Assembly (NCBI RefSeq): GCF_015477805.1
Contig: NZ_JADLQL010000007.1
Location: 62,001 to 126,000, forward strand
DNA: 64,000 nucleotides
DNA from: Nocardia flavorosea
GTDB taxonomy: Bacteria; Actinomycetota; Actinomycetes; Mycobacteriales; Mycobacteriaceae
Direction: 5' to 3'
Made by a program: the position numbers and the translations under genes. Below, piece by piece: positions 41,652 to 52,182 of this stretch. Under the pieces are notes generated by a model, which had not been told where the DNA came from, ran no database searches, and saw only the letters and a program-made list of their open reading frames with translations. Positions within the stretch are counted from its first letter, which is position 1, and every line of letters begins with the position of its first letter.

Positions 41652-41683
41652 GGCGTCCGCACCGCATCGCGGGTGCGGACGCC
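41652..41683 (-). terminator. Hairpin terminator behind thiC
   Basis: GGCGTCCGCACC (41652-41663) pairs perfectly with GGTGCGGACGCC (41672-41683) across an 8-base loop. It begins 10 bases after the thiC stop, and on the minus strand GTCTCTTGCTTC follows. A 12-bp GC-rich stem just behind the gene supports a terminator, though the T tract is weak. Confidence 0.7.
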
Positions 41684-41693
41684 GGCCCCTCGC

Positions 41694-43322
<1,629 letters not shown>

Positions 43323-43327
43323 TTTTC

Positions 43328-43432
43328 CTCCCTACGCCGGCATTACCCGGTCAGGTTCATACGGTCGACGGCCCTGTACGCCCGGATGGGCTAGCCGTCC
43401 TCTCAGCCCGCTGGTGCGAGCCCCCGTGGGTA
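43328..43432 (-). promoter_or_regulatory. TPP (THI-box) riboswitch of thiC
   Basis: Reading the minus strand, the leader has ACGGGGGCTC, then GGGCTGAGAGG (the conserved pyrimidine-binding bulge). After a variable arm come TATGAACCTGACCGGGTAAT and GCCGGCGTAGGGAGG, the canonical TPP aptamer. The 3' end of the aptamer overlaps the thiC Shine-Dalgarno sequence (GGGAGG). Control is therefore probably translational, with TPP hiding the ribosome-binding site. The 5' limit is approximate. Confidence 0.95.
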
Positions 43433-43536
43433 TGGAATTTCCGCCGCCGACCCTACCCGCAGTTACCACGGCGGCGCAGAACTTCGCTCGGGTGTCCGGA
43501 CCCGCTTCGGGGCGTTGTGAGCGATAGGGTCGAACG

Positions 43537-44115
43537 GTGACGCTCTCGCATGGATCGCTGATGACCGCGGACGAGTTCGAAGAACTCGACGCCGCGGCCC
43601 AGCGCATATCCGAGGGGCTGCGGCTGGAATACCTCAACGGTCTGCTCGCGGCGAAGGCGCGCCCCGACGCCAACCACAGCCGGGTCATCCAGTGGCTGGC
43701 CCGATTCCTCGTACCGCGCCGCTCGGAACTGTGGCTCTTCGCCGACCGGGGCCTGCGGGCCGGCCGCGGCGGCGGCAGCCGGGTCCGTCCCGATGCGATT
43801 CTCGCGCCCGCCTCGGCCTTCGCAGGCGAAGGCGAATGGTCGGATCCGCAACCGGTACTGATGACCATCGAGATCACCTCCCGGGCTCAGCACACCGAAC
43901 TACGCGACCGCCTCGACAAACCGTTCCTGTACGCCGCGACCGGCATCCCGCTCTACCTGCTCATCGACCGCGGTTCCGCGGAGATCAATATCTTCAGCGA
44001 ACCCGAAGACGGCCGCTACTCCTCCCGGGTGACCCTCCCCTTCGGCACCGACGTGGAAATCCCCGACCCCCTGAACGTAATCCTCGCCACCGACGCCTTA
44101 CTCGACTGGACCTGA
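43537..44115 (+). CDS. Uma2-family putative nuclease (DUF820)
   Basis: The 192-residue protein matches the Uma2/DUF820 family, a PD-(D/E)xK-like fold of unknown role. It begins MTADEFEELD and continues GLRLEYLNGLLAAKARPDANHSRV. The nuclease-like core is VRPDAILAP, then VLMTIEITSRAQHTELRDRLDKPFLYAATGIPLYLLID, with the acidic residues of (R)PD and EI and the following lysine. The family is expanded in cyanobacteria and actinobacteria. It is divergent from thiC, starting at GTG 43537 shortly after the thiC leader. No partner gene is evident. Confidence 0.8.
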   Translation: MTLSHGSLMTADEFEELDAAAQRISEGLRLEYLNGLLAAKARPDANHSRVIQWLARFLVPRRSELWLFADRGLRAGRGGGSRVRPDAILAPASAFAGEGEWSDPQPVLMTIEITSRAQHTELRDRLDKPFLYAATGIPLYLLIDRGSAEINIFSEPEDGRYSSRVTLPFGTDVEIPDPLNVILATDALLDWT

Positions 44116-44254
44116 CCACCAGTCCCCCCGATACCGCCCGGCCGCCAACCCGTTTCTCCGTATGTTCACTTTCCCCGGGTGGAGCCCGCCCGGTTCTGGA
44201 GCGAGGAACAGCCACACCCGAACCCCGCCGATGGGCGCCGGCGCAATCTGGCAA

Positions 44255-45070
44255 TCAAATATCGAACTCCGCGATCACCGGCGCATGATCGCTCGCGCCC
44301 TTGCCTTTGCGTTCCTCCCGGTCCACCCCCGCATCCACCACCGTCGCCGACAGCGCCGGTGAGGCGAGGATGAAATCGATCCGCATCCCCTCCTTACGAG
44401 GAAACCGCAGCTGCGTGTAATCCCAATAGGTATAAACCCCCGGCCCGGGAGCGAAGGGCCGCATCACATCCGTGAACCCGGTCGCGGTGACAGCCGCGAA
44501 AGCATCCCGTTCCGGTTGCGAGACATGGGTTTTACCGGTGAAGAACTCGGCGGACCACACATCGTCGTCGGTGGGCGCGATATTCCAGTCGCCGACCAGC
44601 GCGGTCTTGGTTTCCGGGTTCTCGGCCAGCCAGCGGGCGGCGTTGTCGCGCAGGGCCGCCAGCCAGGCGAGTTTGTATTCGTAGTGCGGGTCGTTCAAGC
44701 TGCGGCCGTTGGGTACGTACAGACTCCACACCCGGACGCCGCCGCAGCGGGCCCCGAGTGCGCGTGCCTCGACAGTGGGTGTGCTGATCAGCGTTTCCGC
44801 GGCGTCGCGATCGAATCCGGGCTGATCCGGAAATCCGATCTCCACATCCTCCAGCCCGACCCGCGACGCGATCGCCACGCCGTTCCACTGGTTGAGTCCC
44901 ACGTGGGCGACTTCGTAGCCGGCCTCGGTGAACCGTTCGAACGGGAACTGGTCGTCGCGGCATTTGGTTTCCTGTAAGGCCACGACATCGATGTCGTGGC
45001 GGTCCAGCCAGGCCAGTACCCGATCCTGCCGGGAGCGGATCGAATTGACGTTCCAGGTGGCCAGTCGCAA
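44255..45070 (-). CDS. xthA: Exodeoxyribonuclease III (XthA)
   Basis: This 271-residue Mg-dependent AP endonuclease/3' exonuclease of base-excision repair has the EEP family motifs LATWNVNSIRSR, VVALQETKCRDDQFP, LYVPNGRSLNDPHYEYKLAWLAAL, ALVGDWNIAPTDDDVW and the terminal KGASDHAPVIAEFDI. All catalytic positions (Asn, Glu, Asp/Asn pair, Asp-His) are visible. It is followed on the minus strand by a 139-base gap in which I see no gene. It is preceded by the acetyltransferase and def genes on the same strand, as in M. tuberculosis Rv0427c-Rv0429c. Confidence 0.95.
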   Translation of the reverse strand: MRLATWNVNSIRSRQDRVLAWLDRHDIDVVALQETKCRDDQFPFERFTEAGYEVAHVGLNQWNGVAIASRVGLEDVEIGFPDQPGFDRDAAETLISTPTVEARALGARCGGVRVWSLYVPNGRSLNDPHYEYKLAWLAALRDNAARWLAENPETKTALVGDWNIAPTDDDVWSAEFFTGKTHVSQPERDAFAAVTATGFTDVMRPFAPGPGVYTYWDYTQLRFPRKEGMRIDFILASPALSATVVDAGVDREERKGKGASDHAPVIAEFDI

Positions 45071-45105
45071 CTGAATTCCCGTCTGTGTATCGCGTTGCGC
45101 CGAGG

Positions 45106-46113
45106 CTACGGCGCCGACCCGGAACCGCCGGGCACGGCGTAGCGGTAGCTGTGGTGGTCGAGGAAACCCAGCTCGCCGAAAAGTTCCAGTGCCTCCACAT
45201 TACCGGCCTCGACCTGCACGTACGCGTGGGTTGCACCACGATCGCGACCCCAGCGCAGCAGTTCTCCGCAGACCAGGGCCGCCAGCCCGTGGCGGCGGTG
45301 CGCGGCCAGTACGGCCACACACGACAGGCCGATCCACTGGCGGCCGTCCGAGGCTGTCGTGAGGGCGCCGCGAGCTATCGCGATGGGGCCGGGCAGGCCC
45401 AGCGAGGCGAATCCCAGTTGTCCTTCGTGCACCGCGCACAGCACCTCCGGCAGCGGGACCGTGGCGGTATGGCCGCTCGGTTCGTCGCCGCGATAGCGGT
45501 GGATCTCCAACCAGGCGATATCGGGTTCGGTGGCGATCCGGACCATGGACGGACCCTGTGGGAGTACGAAATTGTCCAGGTCTATGCCGAGTACCCGGGT
45601 TTCGCCCCAGCTGTTCCAGCCCGGCGGTACGGCGGCCAGCCGGTCCGGTAGTGCGAGCTGTAGCGGTAGCCCCTTGGCCGCGTACCAGGCGCCGATCCGG
45701 TGCAGCGTTTCCGCGTCCACCCGTGCCGGCCCGTTCGTATCACCGATGGGTACAGCGGAATTGGCGCGCCGGGTATAGCCGTGCCCGGCGCGCAGCAGCC
45801 AGCCGTCCATCCAGGCGTACTCGGTACCCGGCCAGCCGTAGGCGGCCGCGGATTCCAGCGTGCGGATTTCGGAAGTGCGGATCGGCCGGGGCGCGAGCCT
45901 TTTCAGCGCGACCACCCGGGTGGCGGGGATCAGCACCGGATGACCGTCGGCGCCCATGACGGTGAGCGGGTTGGTCGAGACCACCTCACCGATCACATCG
46001 GTCAATGGCGGATCGCTGCCGTCCGGTAGCCGGTACCGGACCACGACTCGTTCACCGACCGGGATATCCGGCGTCGCGGGTTGCTGTTCGGGTGGCGGCG
46101 GTTCAGTCGTCAT
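45106..46113 (-). CDS. GNAT acetyltransferase with N-terminal SH3-like domain (Rv0428c type)
   Basis: The 335-residue protein begins with a beta-rich domain (VGERVVVRYRLPDGSDPPLTDVIGEVVSTNPLTVMGADGHPVLIPATRVVALKRL, about residues 19-75). It then has a GNAT fold: ESAAAYGWPGTEYAWMDGWLLRAGHGYTRRANSAVP, a central region, and the acetyl-CoA loop CVAVLAAHRRHGLAALVCGELLRW with QVEAGNVEALELFGELGF. Order and position match Rv0428c. Its acceptor is unknown. The start overlaps the end of def by 11 bases, so the two are probably co-translated. Confidence 0.87.
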   Translation of the reverse strand: MTTEPPPPEQQPATPDIPVGERVVVRYRLPDGSDPPLTDVIGEVVSTNPLTVMGADGHPVLIPATRVVALKRLAPRPIRTSEIRTLESAAAYGWPGTEYAWMDGWLLRAGHGYTRRANSAVPIGDTNGPARVDAETLHRIGAWYAAKGLPLQLALPDRLAAVPPGWNSWGETRVLGIDLDNFVLPQGPSMVRIATEPDIAWLEIHRYRGDEPSGHTATVPLPEVLCAVHEGQLGFASLGLPGPIAIARGALTTASDGRQWIGLSCVAVLAAHRRHGLAALVCGELLRWGRDRGATHAYVQVEAGNVEALELFGELGFLDHHSYRYAVPGGSGSAP

Positions 46114-46693
46114 ATCCGAAGGGGTCCGGATCGGTACCGGGGAGCCAGCTCAGGCCCGGCACCCCCCAGCCGTTGCGTTTCACCGATTTCTTCGCCGCCC
46201 GTGCGTGCCGGCCGATGAGCACATCGATGTAGAGGTAGCCGTCCAGGTGCCCGACCTCGTGCTGCAACATCCGGGCGAAGAACCCCGTGCCCTCGATCTC
46301 GACCGGTTCGCCGTGTTCGTCGGTGCCGGTGACCTTGGCCCAGTCGGCGCGGCCGGTGGGGAACTGTTCGCCCGGTACGGAGAGGCAGCCCTCGTCGTCG
46401 TCATCGGGGTCCGGCATGGTTTCCGGGATCGCCGAGGTCTGCAGGACGGGGTTGATCACGGCCCCGCGGCGGCGTGCCACCGTGCCATCCGCCGCCGGGT
46501 CGGGGCAGTCGTAGACGAAGAGCCGCTTGGACACTCCGACCTGGTTGGCGGCCAGGCCCACGCCGTTGGCGGCGTCCAGCGTTTCGTACATATCGGCGAT
46601 CAGCCCGGCCAGTTCGGCCGGTGCTTCGGTCACCGGCTCGGTCGGGCGATGCAGTACGGGATCGCCGACGATCACGATGGGCAGGATTGACAT
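46103..46693 (-). CDS. def: Peptide deformylase
   Basis: This enzyme removes the formyl group from new protein N-termini. The 196-residue product has all three motifs: GVGLAANQVG (residues 44-53), EGCLSVPG (Cys 103 metal ligand) and QHEVGHLDG (His 145, His 149 and the catalytic Glu between them). The Asp-rich insert before EGCLS (DPDDDDEG) and the long basic C-terminus match actinobacterial deformylases. ATG 46693 aligns with the family. It heads the def-GNAT-xthA run, divergent from the DUF3263 gene over 243 bases in which I see no gene. Confidence 0.96.
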   Translation of the reverse strand: MSILPIVIVGDPVLHRPTEPVTEAPAELAGLIADMYETLDAANGVGLAANQVGVSKRLFVYDCPDPAADGTVARRRGAVINPVLQTSAIPETMPDPDDDDEGCLSVPGEQFPTGRADWAKVTGTDEHGEPVEIEGTGFFARMLQHEVGHLDGYLYIDVLIGRHARAAKKSVKRNGWGVPGLSWLPGTDPDPFGYDD

Positions 46694-46936
46694 GGTTACG
46701 AGCTTATGGGGGGCGCCTGGCCGGCAGGAAAAGGGCCTGTCCGCGGCCGCAGCGGGTGCGAAGTGGCGGGACCGCCCGGTCGATGCCGCTATTTCTGGTA
46801 CCGGTGTACCGGACACGCCCGGGTGGACTCGGCAGCGGCCGGCCGGGTGGCGTGGTTGAATATCGCAAGGCAGTAACACGGTGAGGCGTTCGGTCACGAT
46901 TCGATCGCATCCGGTGGTAACTCGGCGAGGAGCAAG

Positions 46937-47281
46937 ATGGACGGCGCAGCAGCGCGGGAGCTTTCCGCAATCCAGGGCAATCCTCCGGCCAATACGAATA
47001 CATACCCCGAACCGGCCCACGATCCCGAGAGCGGCCTGAGCCGCCGCGAACACGAGATCCTGGCCTTCGAGCGGCAGTGGTGGAAGTACGCGGGTGCCAA
47101 AGAAGAGGCCATCCGTGAACTCTTCGCGCTCTCGCCCACCCGCTACTACCAGGTCCTCAACACCCTCATCGATCGCCCCGAGGCCCTGGCTGTCGACCCG
47201 ATGCTGGTGAAACGCCTGCGCCGGCTGCGCGCCGGCCGCCAGAAATCGCGGGCCGCCCGCCGCCTCGGCTTCCAGGTGTAA
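46937..47281 (+). CDS. DUF3263 protein (Rv0430 type)
   Basis: The 114-residue protein has a short variable N-terminus, then the conserved DUF3263 core LSRREHEILAFERQWWKYAGAKEEAIRELFALSPTRYYQVLNTLIDRPEAL. A basic tail follows (LVKRLRRLRAGRQKSRAARRLGF). The helical core resembles a DNA-binding or sigma-like helix-turn-helix, but no function is established that I know of. GAGGAG precedes ATG 46937. The order def < > DUF3263, LytR_C protein, sodC reproduces Rv0429c-Rv0432. Confidence 0.88.
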   Translation: MDGAAARELSAIQGNPPANTNTYPEPAHDPESGLSRREHEILAFERQWWKYAGAKEEAIRELFALSPTRYYQVLNTLIDRPEALAVDPMLVKRLRRLRAGRQKSRAARRLGFQV

Positions 47282-47371
47282 ACCCCACTCACGCACCCAC
47301 GGTCTGTTCGCGCGGGGCGGAACCCGCGCGCCGGAGGCGCGCGGTGGCCACCTCCCGCTAGGCTCGGGCGG

Positions 47372-47956
47372 GTGAGCAATTCGAACCCTGGCTCCGGTGG
47401 TCCGCCGCTGCGCGCGACGGCAATGGTTCTGATCGCCCTGGCGATCGTTTTCGCCGGTCTGGGCGCGATGTCGCTGTCGAGTGCGGATTCCGACACCAGC
47501 GACAACGCCGAGGGTGCCGGCACCACATCGGCGTCCGCCGCGCCGACCACCCCGCGTGCCACGACCACCGCGGCAGCGCCCACCACGGCGGCGGTGGGCG
47601 CACCGTCCGCGGGCGCGACCACCACCGCCGGCGCGACCACCACGCCGGCGGCGACCACCACGTCTCCGGCCGGTGCGGTCGATCGTTCCACGCCGGTCCG
47701 CGTGCTCAACAACAGTCTGGTCGCCGGTTTGGCCGCCACCACGGCCGACGAACTCGCCGCCCGCGGCTGGACCAACACCTCGACCGGTAACTACGCCGCC
47801 GCCACCCTCCCGGCCACCACCGTCTACTACGGTTCCGCACCGGGCGACGAGGCGGCCGCAGCCGCGGTCGCCGCCGATCTCGGCGCCACCACCGCCCCCA
47901 TGCCGCCCGGCCTGGGCGACGGCTCGAGCGTGGTTGTCGTGGTCACCGGCCGGTGA
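47372..47956 (+). CDS. LytR C-terminal-domain membrane protein (Rv0431/VirR type)
   Basis: The 194-residue protein has an N-terminal membrane anchor (AMVLIALAIVFAGLGAMSL) and a long Thr/Ala/Pro-rich extracellular linker (about residues 45-105). A LytR_C domain follows (TPVRVLNNSLVAGLAATTADELAARGWTNTSTGNY...TTVYYG...). Its M. tuberculosis counterpart by position, Rv0431 (VirR), is linked to cell envelope integrity and vesicle release. A similar role here is inferred from synteny and layout. The low-complexity linker may contain O-glycosylation sites. Confidence 0.87.
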   Translation: MSNSNPGSGGPPLRATAMVLIALAIVFAGLGAMSLSSADSDTSDNAEGAGTTSASAAPTTPRATTTAAAPTTAAVGAPSAGATTTAGATTTPAATTTSPAGAVDRSTPVRVLNNSLVAGLAATTADELAARGWTNTSTGNYAAATLPATTVYYGSAPGDEAAAAAVAADLGATTAPMPPGLGDGSSVVVVVTGR

Positions 47957-48081
47957 GCCGGGCGGCCGGAGGCCGGGGGTGTCCCGGATGGATGTGGCAG
48001 GCGTGGCATCATCATCTGCGTCGAATGATCGTTGTCGAAACGCTCTACCCGTAAACTCGGTACTCGTAAAGGAGTTCCCTG

Positions 48082-48774
48082 ATGGCACCGTCCACATCTC
48101 GTCGCCCGTCTTGGCGGAGCGTGACCCCGGTGCTGGCTGTCGCGGCTTTCGGCCTCGTTGCCTGCACGAACAGCCAGGAGTCCAGCGACGTGCCGGGAAC
48201 GACTCCGCCGGTTTTCACCTCCTCGCCCGCACCGGCCGGTGAAGGTGAGCACGGCGGGCACGGCGAAGAGCAGGACACCCCGGCCGGTTCCGGTACGGAG
48301 GTCGAGCTGAAGTCGCCGAGCGGCGCGAAGATCGGTACCGCCAATTTCACCGAGGACGGCAACCATCTGCGCGTCACGGTCGAAGCCACCGGCCTGACGC
48401 CGGGCTTCCACGGCCTGCACATCCACCAGCAAGGGAAATGCGAGGCCAATTCCGCGCCGCCCGCCGGTGGCGCGCCCGGTGATTTCCTGTCCGCCGGAGG
48501 GCATCTGCAGGTCGGCGGTGCCACCGGGCATCCGGCCAGCGGTGACCTGACCTCGCTGCAGGTACGCGAGGACGGCCACGGCTATCTGGTGACCACCACC
48601 GACCAGGTCACCATGTCCGATATCCAGGGCAAGGCCATCATCATCCACGCCGGCTCGGACAATTTCGCAAATATCCCGGACCGCTACACCCGCGCGGGTG
48701 GCACCGGCCCGGACGAGCAGACGATGAGCACCGGTGACGCGGGCGGCCGCGTCGGCTGCGGCGTCATCGGGTAG
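48082..48774 (+). CDS. sodC: Cu/Zn-type superoxide dismutase lipoprotein SodC
   Basis: The 230-residue lipoprotein has the lipobox AAFGLVAC and a Pro/Ser/Gly/His-rich linker. The SodC domain shows GFHGLHIHQQGKCE (copper His pair), SAGGHLQVGGATGHPASGDLTSLQV (bridging and metal region), IIIHAGSDNF (copper His), and a final GRVGCGVI. The two Cys for the fold disulfide are present. It protects the outer face of the membrane against superoxide. AAAGGAG precedes ATG 48082. The gene sits between the VirR-type and ligase genes, as in Rv0431-Rv0433. Confidence 0.94.
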   Translation: MAPSTSRRPSWRSVTPVLAVAAFGLVACTNSQESSDVPGTTPPVFTSSPAPAGEGEHGGHGEEQDTPAGSGTEVELKSPSGAKIGTANFTEDGNHLRVTVEATGLTPGFHGLHIHQQGKCEANSAPPAGGAPGDFLSAGGHLQVGGATGHPASGDLTSLQVREDGHGYLVTTTDQVTMSDIQGKAIIIHAGSDNFANIPDRYTRAGGTGPDEQTMSTGDAGGRVGCGVIG

Positions 48775-48799
48775 CTGTCGACCCGCGACGGAGGCGTGT

Positions 48800-49945
48800 A
48801 TGGGTGGGGCACGGATAGACCCGGTACCTTTCCGTGGCTCACCCCGGCCGACCATCGGCATCGAATGGGAGATCGCGCTCGTCGACAAGACGAGCCGTGA
48901 TCTGTCCAACACCGCGGCCGCCGTCTTCGATGCCGTCGGTGAACTCCGTGCCCACGACGGCACCCCGCAGGTGACCAAGGAACTGCTGCGCAACACCGTG
49001 GAACTGGTCACCGGGGTGCACGAAACCGTCGGGGCGGCAGTGCAGGATCTGTCCGCCACCATGGATACCGTGCGCCGGGCCGCCGACGAACTCGGCGTCG
49101 ACCTGTTCTGCGCCGGCACCCACCCGTTCGCGCAGTGGTCGACCCAGCAGCTCACGCGTTCGGTGCATTACGACGAGCTGATCGAACGCACCCAGTGGTG
49201 GGGCCGGCAGATGCTGATCTGGGGTGTGCACGTGCACGTCGGAGTATCGCACCGAGACAAGGTTTTCCCGATCCTGAACTCGCTGCTGCTGTCCTACCCG
49301 CATCTGCTGGCGCTGTCGGCGTCCTCGCCGATGTGGTCCGGTTCGGATACCGGTTACGCCAGCAACCGGGCGTTGATGTTCCAGCAGCTGCCGACGGCCG
49401 GGTTGCCGTTCCAGTTCGAGAACTGGACCCAGTTCGAGCATTACGTGCACGACGAGATGAAAACCGGTGTGTTCGAACAGCTCGGCGGTATGCACTGGGA
49501 TATCCGGCCCGCGCCGAAATGGGGGACCATCGAGGTGCGGATCTGCGACGGGATCTCCAACCGCGGTGAACTCGCCGCGCTGGCGGCGCTGATCCACTGC
49601 CTTATCGTGCATCTCGACGAACGGGTGGAACGCGGCGAAGACCTGCCGACCCTGCCGCCCTGGCATGTGCAGGAGAACAAGTGGCGGGCGGCCCGTTACG
49701 GGTTGGACGCCATCGTGATCGTCGGCGCGGACAACACCGAACGTCTGGTCACCGACGACCTCGAGGATCTGCTCAACCGGCTGGAACCGACCGCGCGGCG
49801 GCTGGGTTGTGCCGATGAACTCCGGGCTGTGGCGGATATCCCACGCCGCGGAGCGAACTATCGACGCCAGCGCCGAACCGCCGCCGCGGCACAGGGCGAT
49901 CTGGTTGCGGTGGTCGACGCCCTGGTCCGGGAGCTCCGTACCTGA
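48800..49945 (+). CDS. YbdK-type carboxylate-amine (glutamate-cysteine) ligase, Rv0433 type
   Basis: The 381-residue protein belongs to the GCS2/YbdK group of ATP-dependent carboxylate-amine ligases. Features are TIGIEWEIALVDKTSRDLSN, VTKELLRNTVELVTGVHETV, CAGTHPFAQWSTQQLT, QMLIWGVHVHVGVSHRDKVFPI and HWDIRPAPKWGTIEVRICDGISN. Weak glutamate-cysteine ligase activity is known for some members. In organisms using mycothiol the physiological product is uncertain. ATG 48800 follows GGAGGCGT and excludes an upstream stretch that overlaps the sodC end. Confidence 0.9.
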   Translation: MGGARIDPVPFRGSPRPTIGIEWEIALVDKTSRDLSNTAAAVFDAVGELRAHDGTPQVTKELLRNTVELVTGVHETVGAAVQDLSATMDTVRRAADELGVDLFCAGTHPFAQWSTQQLTRSVHYDELIERTQWWGRQMLIWGVHVHVGVSHRDKVFPILNSLLLSYPHLLALSASSPMWSGSDTGYASNRALMFQQLPTAGLPFQFENWTQFEHYVHDEMKTGVFEQLGGMHWDIRPAPKWGTIEVRICDGISNRGELAALAALIHCLIVHLDERVERGEDLPTLPPWHVQENKWRAARYGLDAIVIVGADNTERLVTDDLEDLLNRLEPTARRLGCADELRAVADIPRRGANYRRQRRTAAAAQGDLVAVVDALVRELRT

Positions 49946-50002
49946 CCGCTGCTGTTCAACGGTCCATGGGTCTGCCGTTCACGTGCCGTTTACGATGAGC
50001 GG

Positions 50003-51547
50003 GTGCTAGTCGAAAACCCGAATATGGGAGCTGGAGCCGCGGCGCGAAGACCTGCGCCGCACCGGGGGATTCGGGTGTTCGCGCGCCGCCGGGTTCGGGT
50101 GTTCGCCGTGCTCGCGGTGCCGGTTCTACTGGTGGCCTTGCAGGGGGTGGCGTTGTGGCGCGGGTACGAAGGCCCGCTGGAGAGTTTGTTCCGGGATTAC
50201 GCCGGGACTCCCAAATCGATGACCGTGCCCTGGGCGGGGCTGGTTCTGGCACTGGTCGGGGTGGGAAACAGGTATCGGGTGATCGCGTTCGCGGCGGCCG
50301 TGGCGATCGATCTCGGCTACGCGGGGGTGCGGTTGGCGCTGGGCGGGCCGTTCACCGTCGGTAACGGCCCCGTACTGGTGCTCACCGGACTGGTGGTACT
50401 GGCCTGGTGGCGCTGGGCGGGCCGGCAGCGGCGTACCGCGTTGCATGCGGCGGCGCTGGGAGCCCTGTTGATCCTGGCGACCAAGGTCGGCGATGTCTGG
50501 TTGCATATCACCGTCGACCTGCGGCCGTACGTGCTCGATCAGTATGTGCGGCTCGCCGACCACGCGCTCGGCGATCCGGCCTGGGTGATGGGCCGGGCGC
50601 TGGAGGTTCTGGGCCCGATACCGGATGCCGTTCTGCATTGGGTGTACATCGAATTGCCCGCGGCGGCGATCGTGGTGGCGGTATGGCAACTGCGTGCGGT
50701 GGCGGGCGGCGGCCGGTGGCCGAGCCACTATCTGGTGCGGACGTTCCTGGTGCTGGGGCTGGTGGGGCCGCTGGTGTACATCCTGTTCCCGGTGGTCGGG
50801 CCCATGTTCGTCTACGGCGTGGACGGTAACGGTTTCCAGGTGGGCAACTTCTGGCCCGGTGTGGTTCCGCCGCTGGACCGCAGTCCCGAGGCGCTGTTGT
50901 TCTCCGATCTGGCCCCGCGCAACTGCATGCCTTCGATGCACACGGCCTGGGCGCTGGCTCTTTTCCTGCACACGCGCCGGCGGGCCGACGGCACCCTGGC
51001 CCCCACCTGGTTGCGCTGGGGTGGCACCTTCTGGCTGCTGTGCACGCTGGCCGCGACTCTCGGATTCGGCTACCACTACGGCGTCGACCTGGTCGCCGGT
51101 GCGGTGCTCTGCCTGACGGTGGAGTCGGCGCTGCGTGAACCCGAACGCGGCTGGGGCTGGTTCCGGGTGCGCCTGGTGGGCGGCGGCGTGCTGGTCCTGT
51201 TGACGTTGCTGCTGGGGTATCGGTTTCTCGCAGTACAGATGGCCGACCATCCGGTGGTGGCGGGATCGATCGTGCTCGCCCTGCTGGCGGCGGTGGCCGC
51301 CGGTTTCCACGCGACCTGGTTCGCCCGCCGCCGCGCCGGTGTGCCCTTGGCCGTAGGCTCGGACGGGGCGGGCACGGACAAGTTCCTGACCGCCCCGGCC
51401 GGCGTCCCGGACCGCCATCCGGCAGCGGAGTCCGTGCGGCAGCGGACAGCGGGAGCCCGGAGCAGGACCGGTGATATGCCGCCGGATTCATCCGGGACCG
51501 TCGACAGGACCTCCGAGTCGCCGGGCGAACCTGTCGAATCACGCTGA
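50003..51547 (+). CDS. PAP2/Aur1-like membrane phosphatase or phosphotransferase
   Basis: The 514-residue polytopic protein has the PAP2-type catalytic segments NCMPSMHTAWALALFLHTRR (His in SMH) and GFGYHYGVDLVAGAVL (the second catalytic His and Asp). These are typical of the Aur1/Ipt1-like phosphatidylinositol-handling subgroup. About ten helices precede and follow these motifs. The last 90 residues are a hydrophilic, Ser/Pro/Gly-rich tail. A lipid phosphatase or head-group transfer role in the envelope is likely, but the substrate is unknown. The start may be GTG 50003 or ATG 50024. It is convergent with the Mrp operon across 296 bases with no evident gene. Confidence 0.82.
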   Translation: MLVENPNMGAGAAARRPAPHRGIRVFARRRVRVFAVLAVPVLLVALQGVALWRGYEGPLESLFRDYAGTPKSMTVPWAGLVLALVGVGNRYRVIAFAAAVAIDLGYAGVRLALGGPFTVGNGPVLVLTGLVVLAWWRWAGRQRRTALHAAALGALLILATKVGDVWLHITVDLRPYVLDQYVRLADHALGDPAWVMGRALEVLGPIPDAVLHWVYIELPAAAIVVAVWQLRAVAGGGRWPSHYLVRTFLVLGLVGPLVYILFPVVGPMFVYGVDGNGFQVGNFWPGVVPPLDRSPEALLFSDLAPRNCMPSMHTAWALALFLHTRRRADGTLAPTWLRWGGTFWLLCTLAATLGFGYHYGVDLVAGAVLCLTVESALREPERGWGWFRVRLVGGGVLVLLTLLLGYRFLAVQMADHPVVAGSIVLALLAAVAAGFHATWFARRRAGVPLAVGSDGAGTDKFLTAPAGVPDRHPAAESVRQRTAGARSRTGDMPPDSSGTVDRTSESPGEPVESR

Positions 51548-51843
51548 CCTGGGGAGTCGCCTATGTCCGTACTGCAAGACCGGCCGGGCCCACCCACCTG
51601 AGTCGTGCGGCCAGTGCCGCGTTCCGCCGTCGCGGCATTCCGCTAGCCCGGTGCCCGTAGGCGAGGCGTCGCTGCCGCGCGCGATCCCGGCAGAGCACGA
51701 CGGGGTCGCGATAATTCATCTGGACGGTTCCATCCCGTGCCGGAAGCGCGTGCACCACGCCATCGCCGGACGCCCGCAAGCTCCCGCCCCGCGCAAGCAG
51801 CGTCGGAAGCGGGGGCCGAATGCCGTATCGGGGGTAGGGGCCG

Positions 51844-52182
51844 CTACTGCTCGAGTTTGTCGCCGAGTTCGTCGACGACGAGCAGGTCGGCGCGGTAACG
51901 CCGTTCCCGGTAGGCGGTGCGGCCGATGAGGTGGGCGATCACCGGGGCGGTGAGCAGGGTGAACAGGCCGACGAGTACCAGCATCCAGACGTTCGGGTCG
52001 TCGTAGACCCGCAGGCAGGTCCCCGCCAGTACCAAGTTGAGGCCGATCACCTGCGGTTTGGTCGCGGCGTGCATACGCAGCAGGGTGTCGGGGAAACGTA
52101 CGATCCCGATCGCCGCGGTGAGTGCCAACAGCGCGCCGATGATGATCAGGGTGCCCGACAGCCAGTTCAATATCGTGTTCAT
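51844..52182 (-). CDS. mnhG: Mrp Na+/H+ antiporter subunit G
   Basis: The 112-residue last subunit of the Mrp (Mnh/Mrp/Pha) complex has three helices with the MnhG pattern LSGTLIIIGALLALTAAIGIVRFPDTLLRMHAATKPQVIGLNLVLAG and LVLVGLFTLLTAPVIAHLIGRTAY. RFPDxxxRMHAATK is diagnostic. ATG 52182 overlaps the mnhF stop (ATGA). Mrp complexes exchange Na+ for H+ and support pH and salt homeostasis. Confidence 0.92.
   Translation of the reverse strand: MNTILNWLSGTLIIIGALLALTAAIGIVRFPDTLLRMHAATKPQVIGLNLVLAGTCLRVYDDPNVWMLVLVGLFTLLTAPVIAHLIGRTAYRERRYRADLLVVDELGDKLEQ

Noticed and set aside
47520..47690. Dense ACC-rich repeats in the VirR-type gene as a possible CRISPR or tandem repeat array
   Set aside because: These are codons for a Thr/Ala/Pro linker with irregular units, not spaced direct repeats.
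46703..48097. Upstream extension of the def frame (Gly/Arg-rich, up to 664 codons in all)
   Set aside because: Family similarity begins at ATG 46693; the extension is antisense to DUF3263 and the VirR-type gene and is low complexity.
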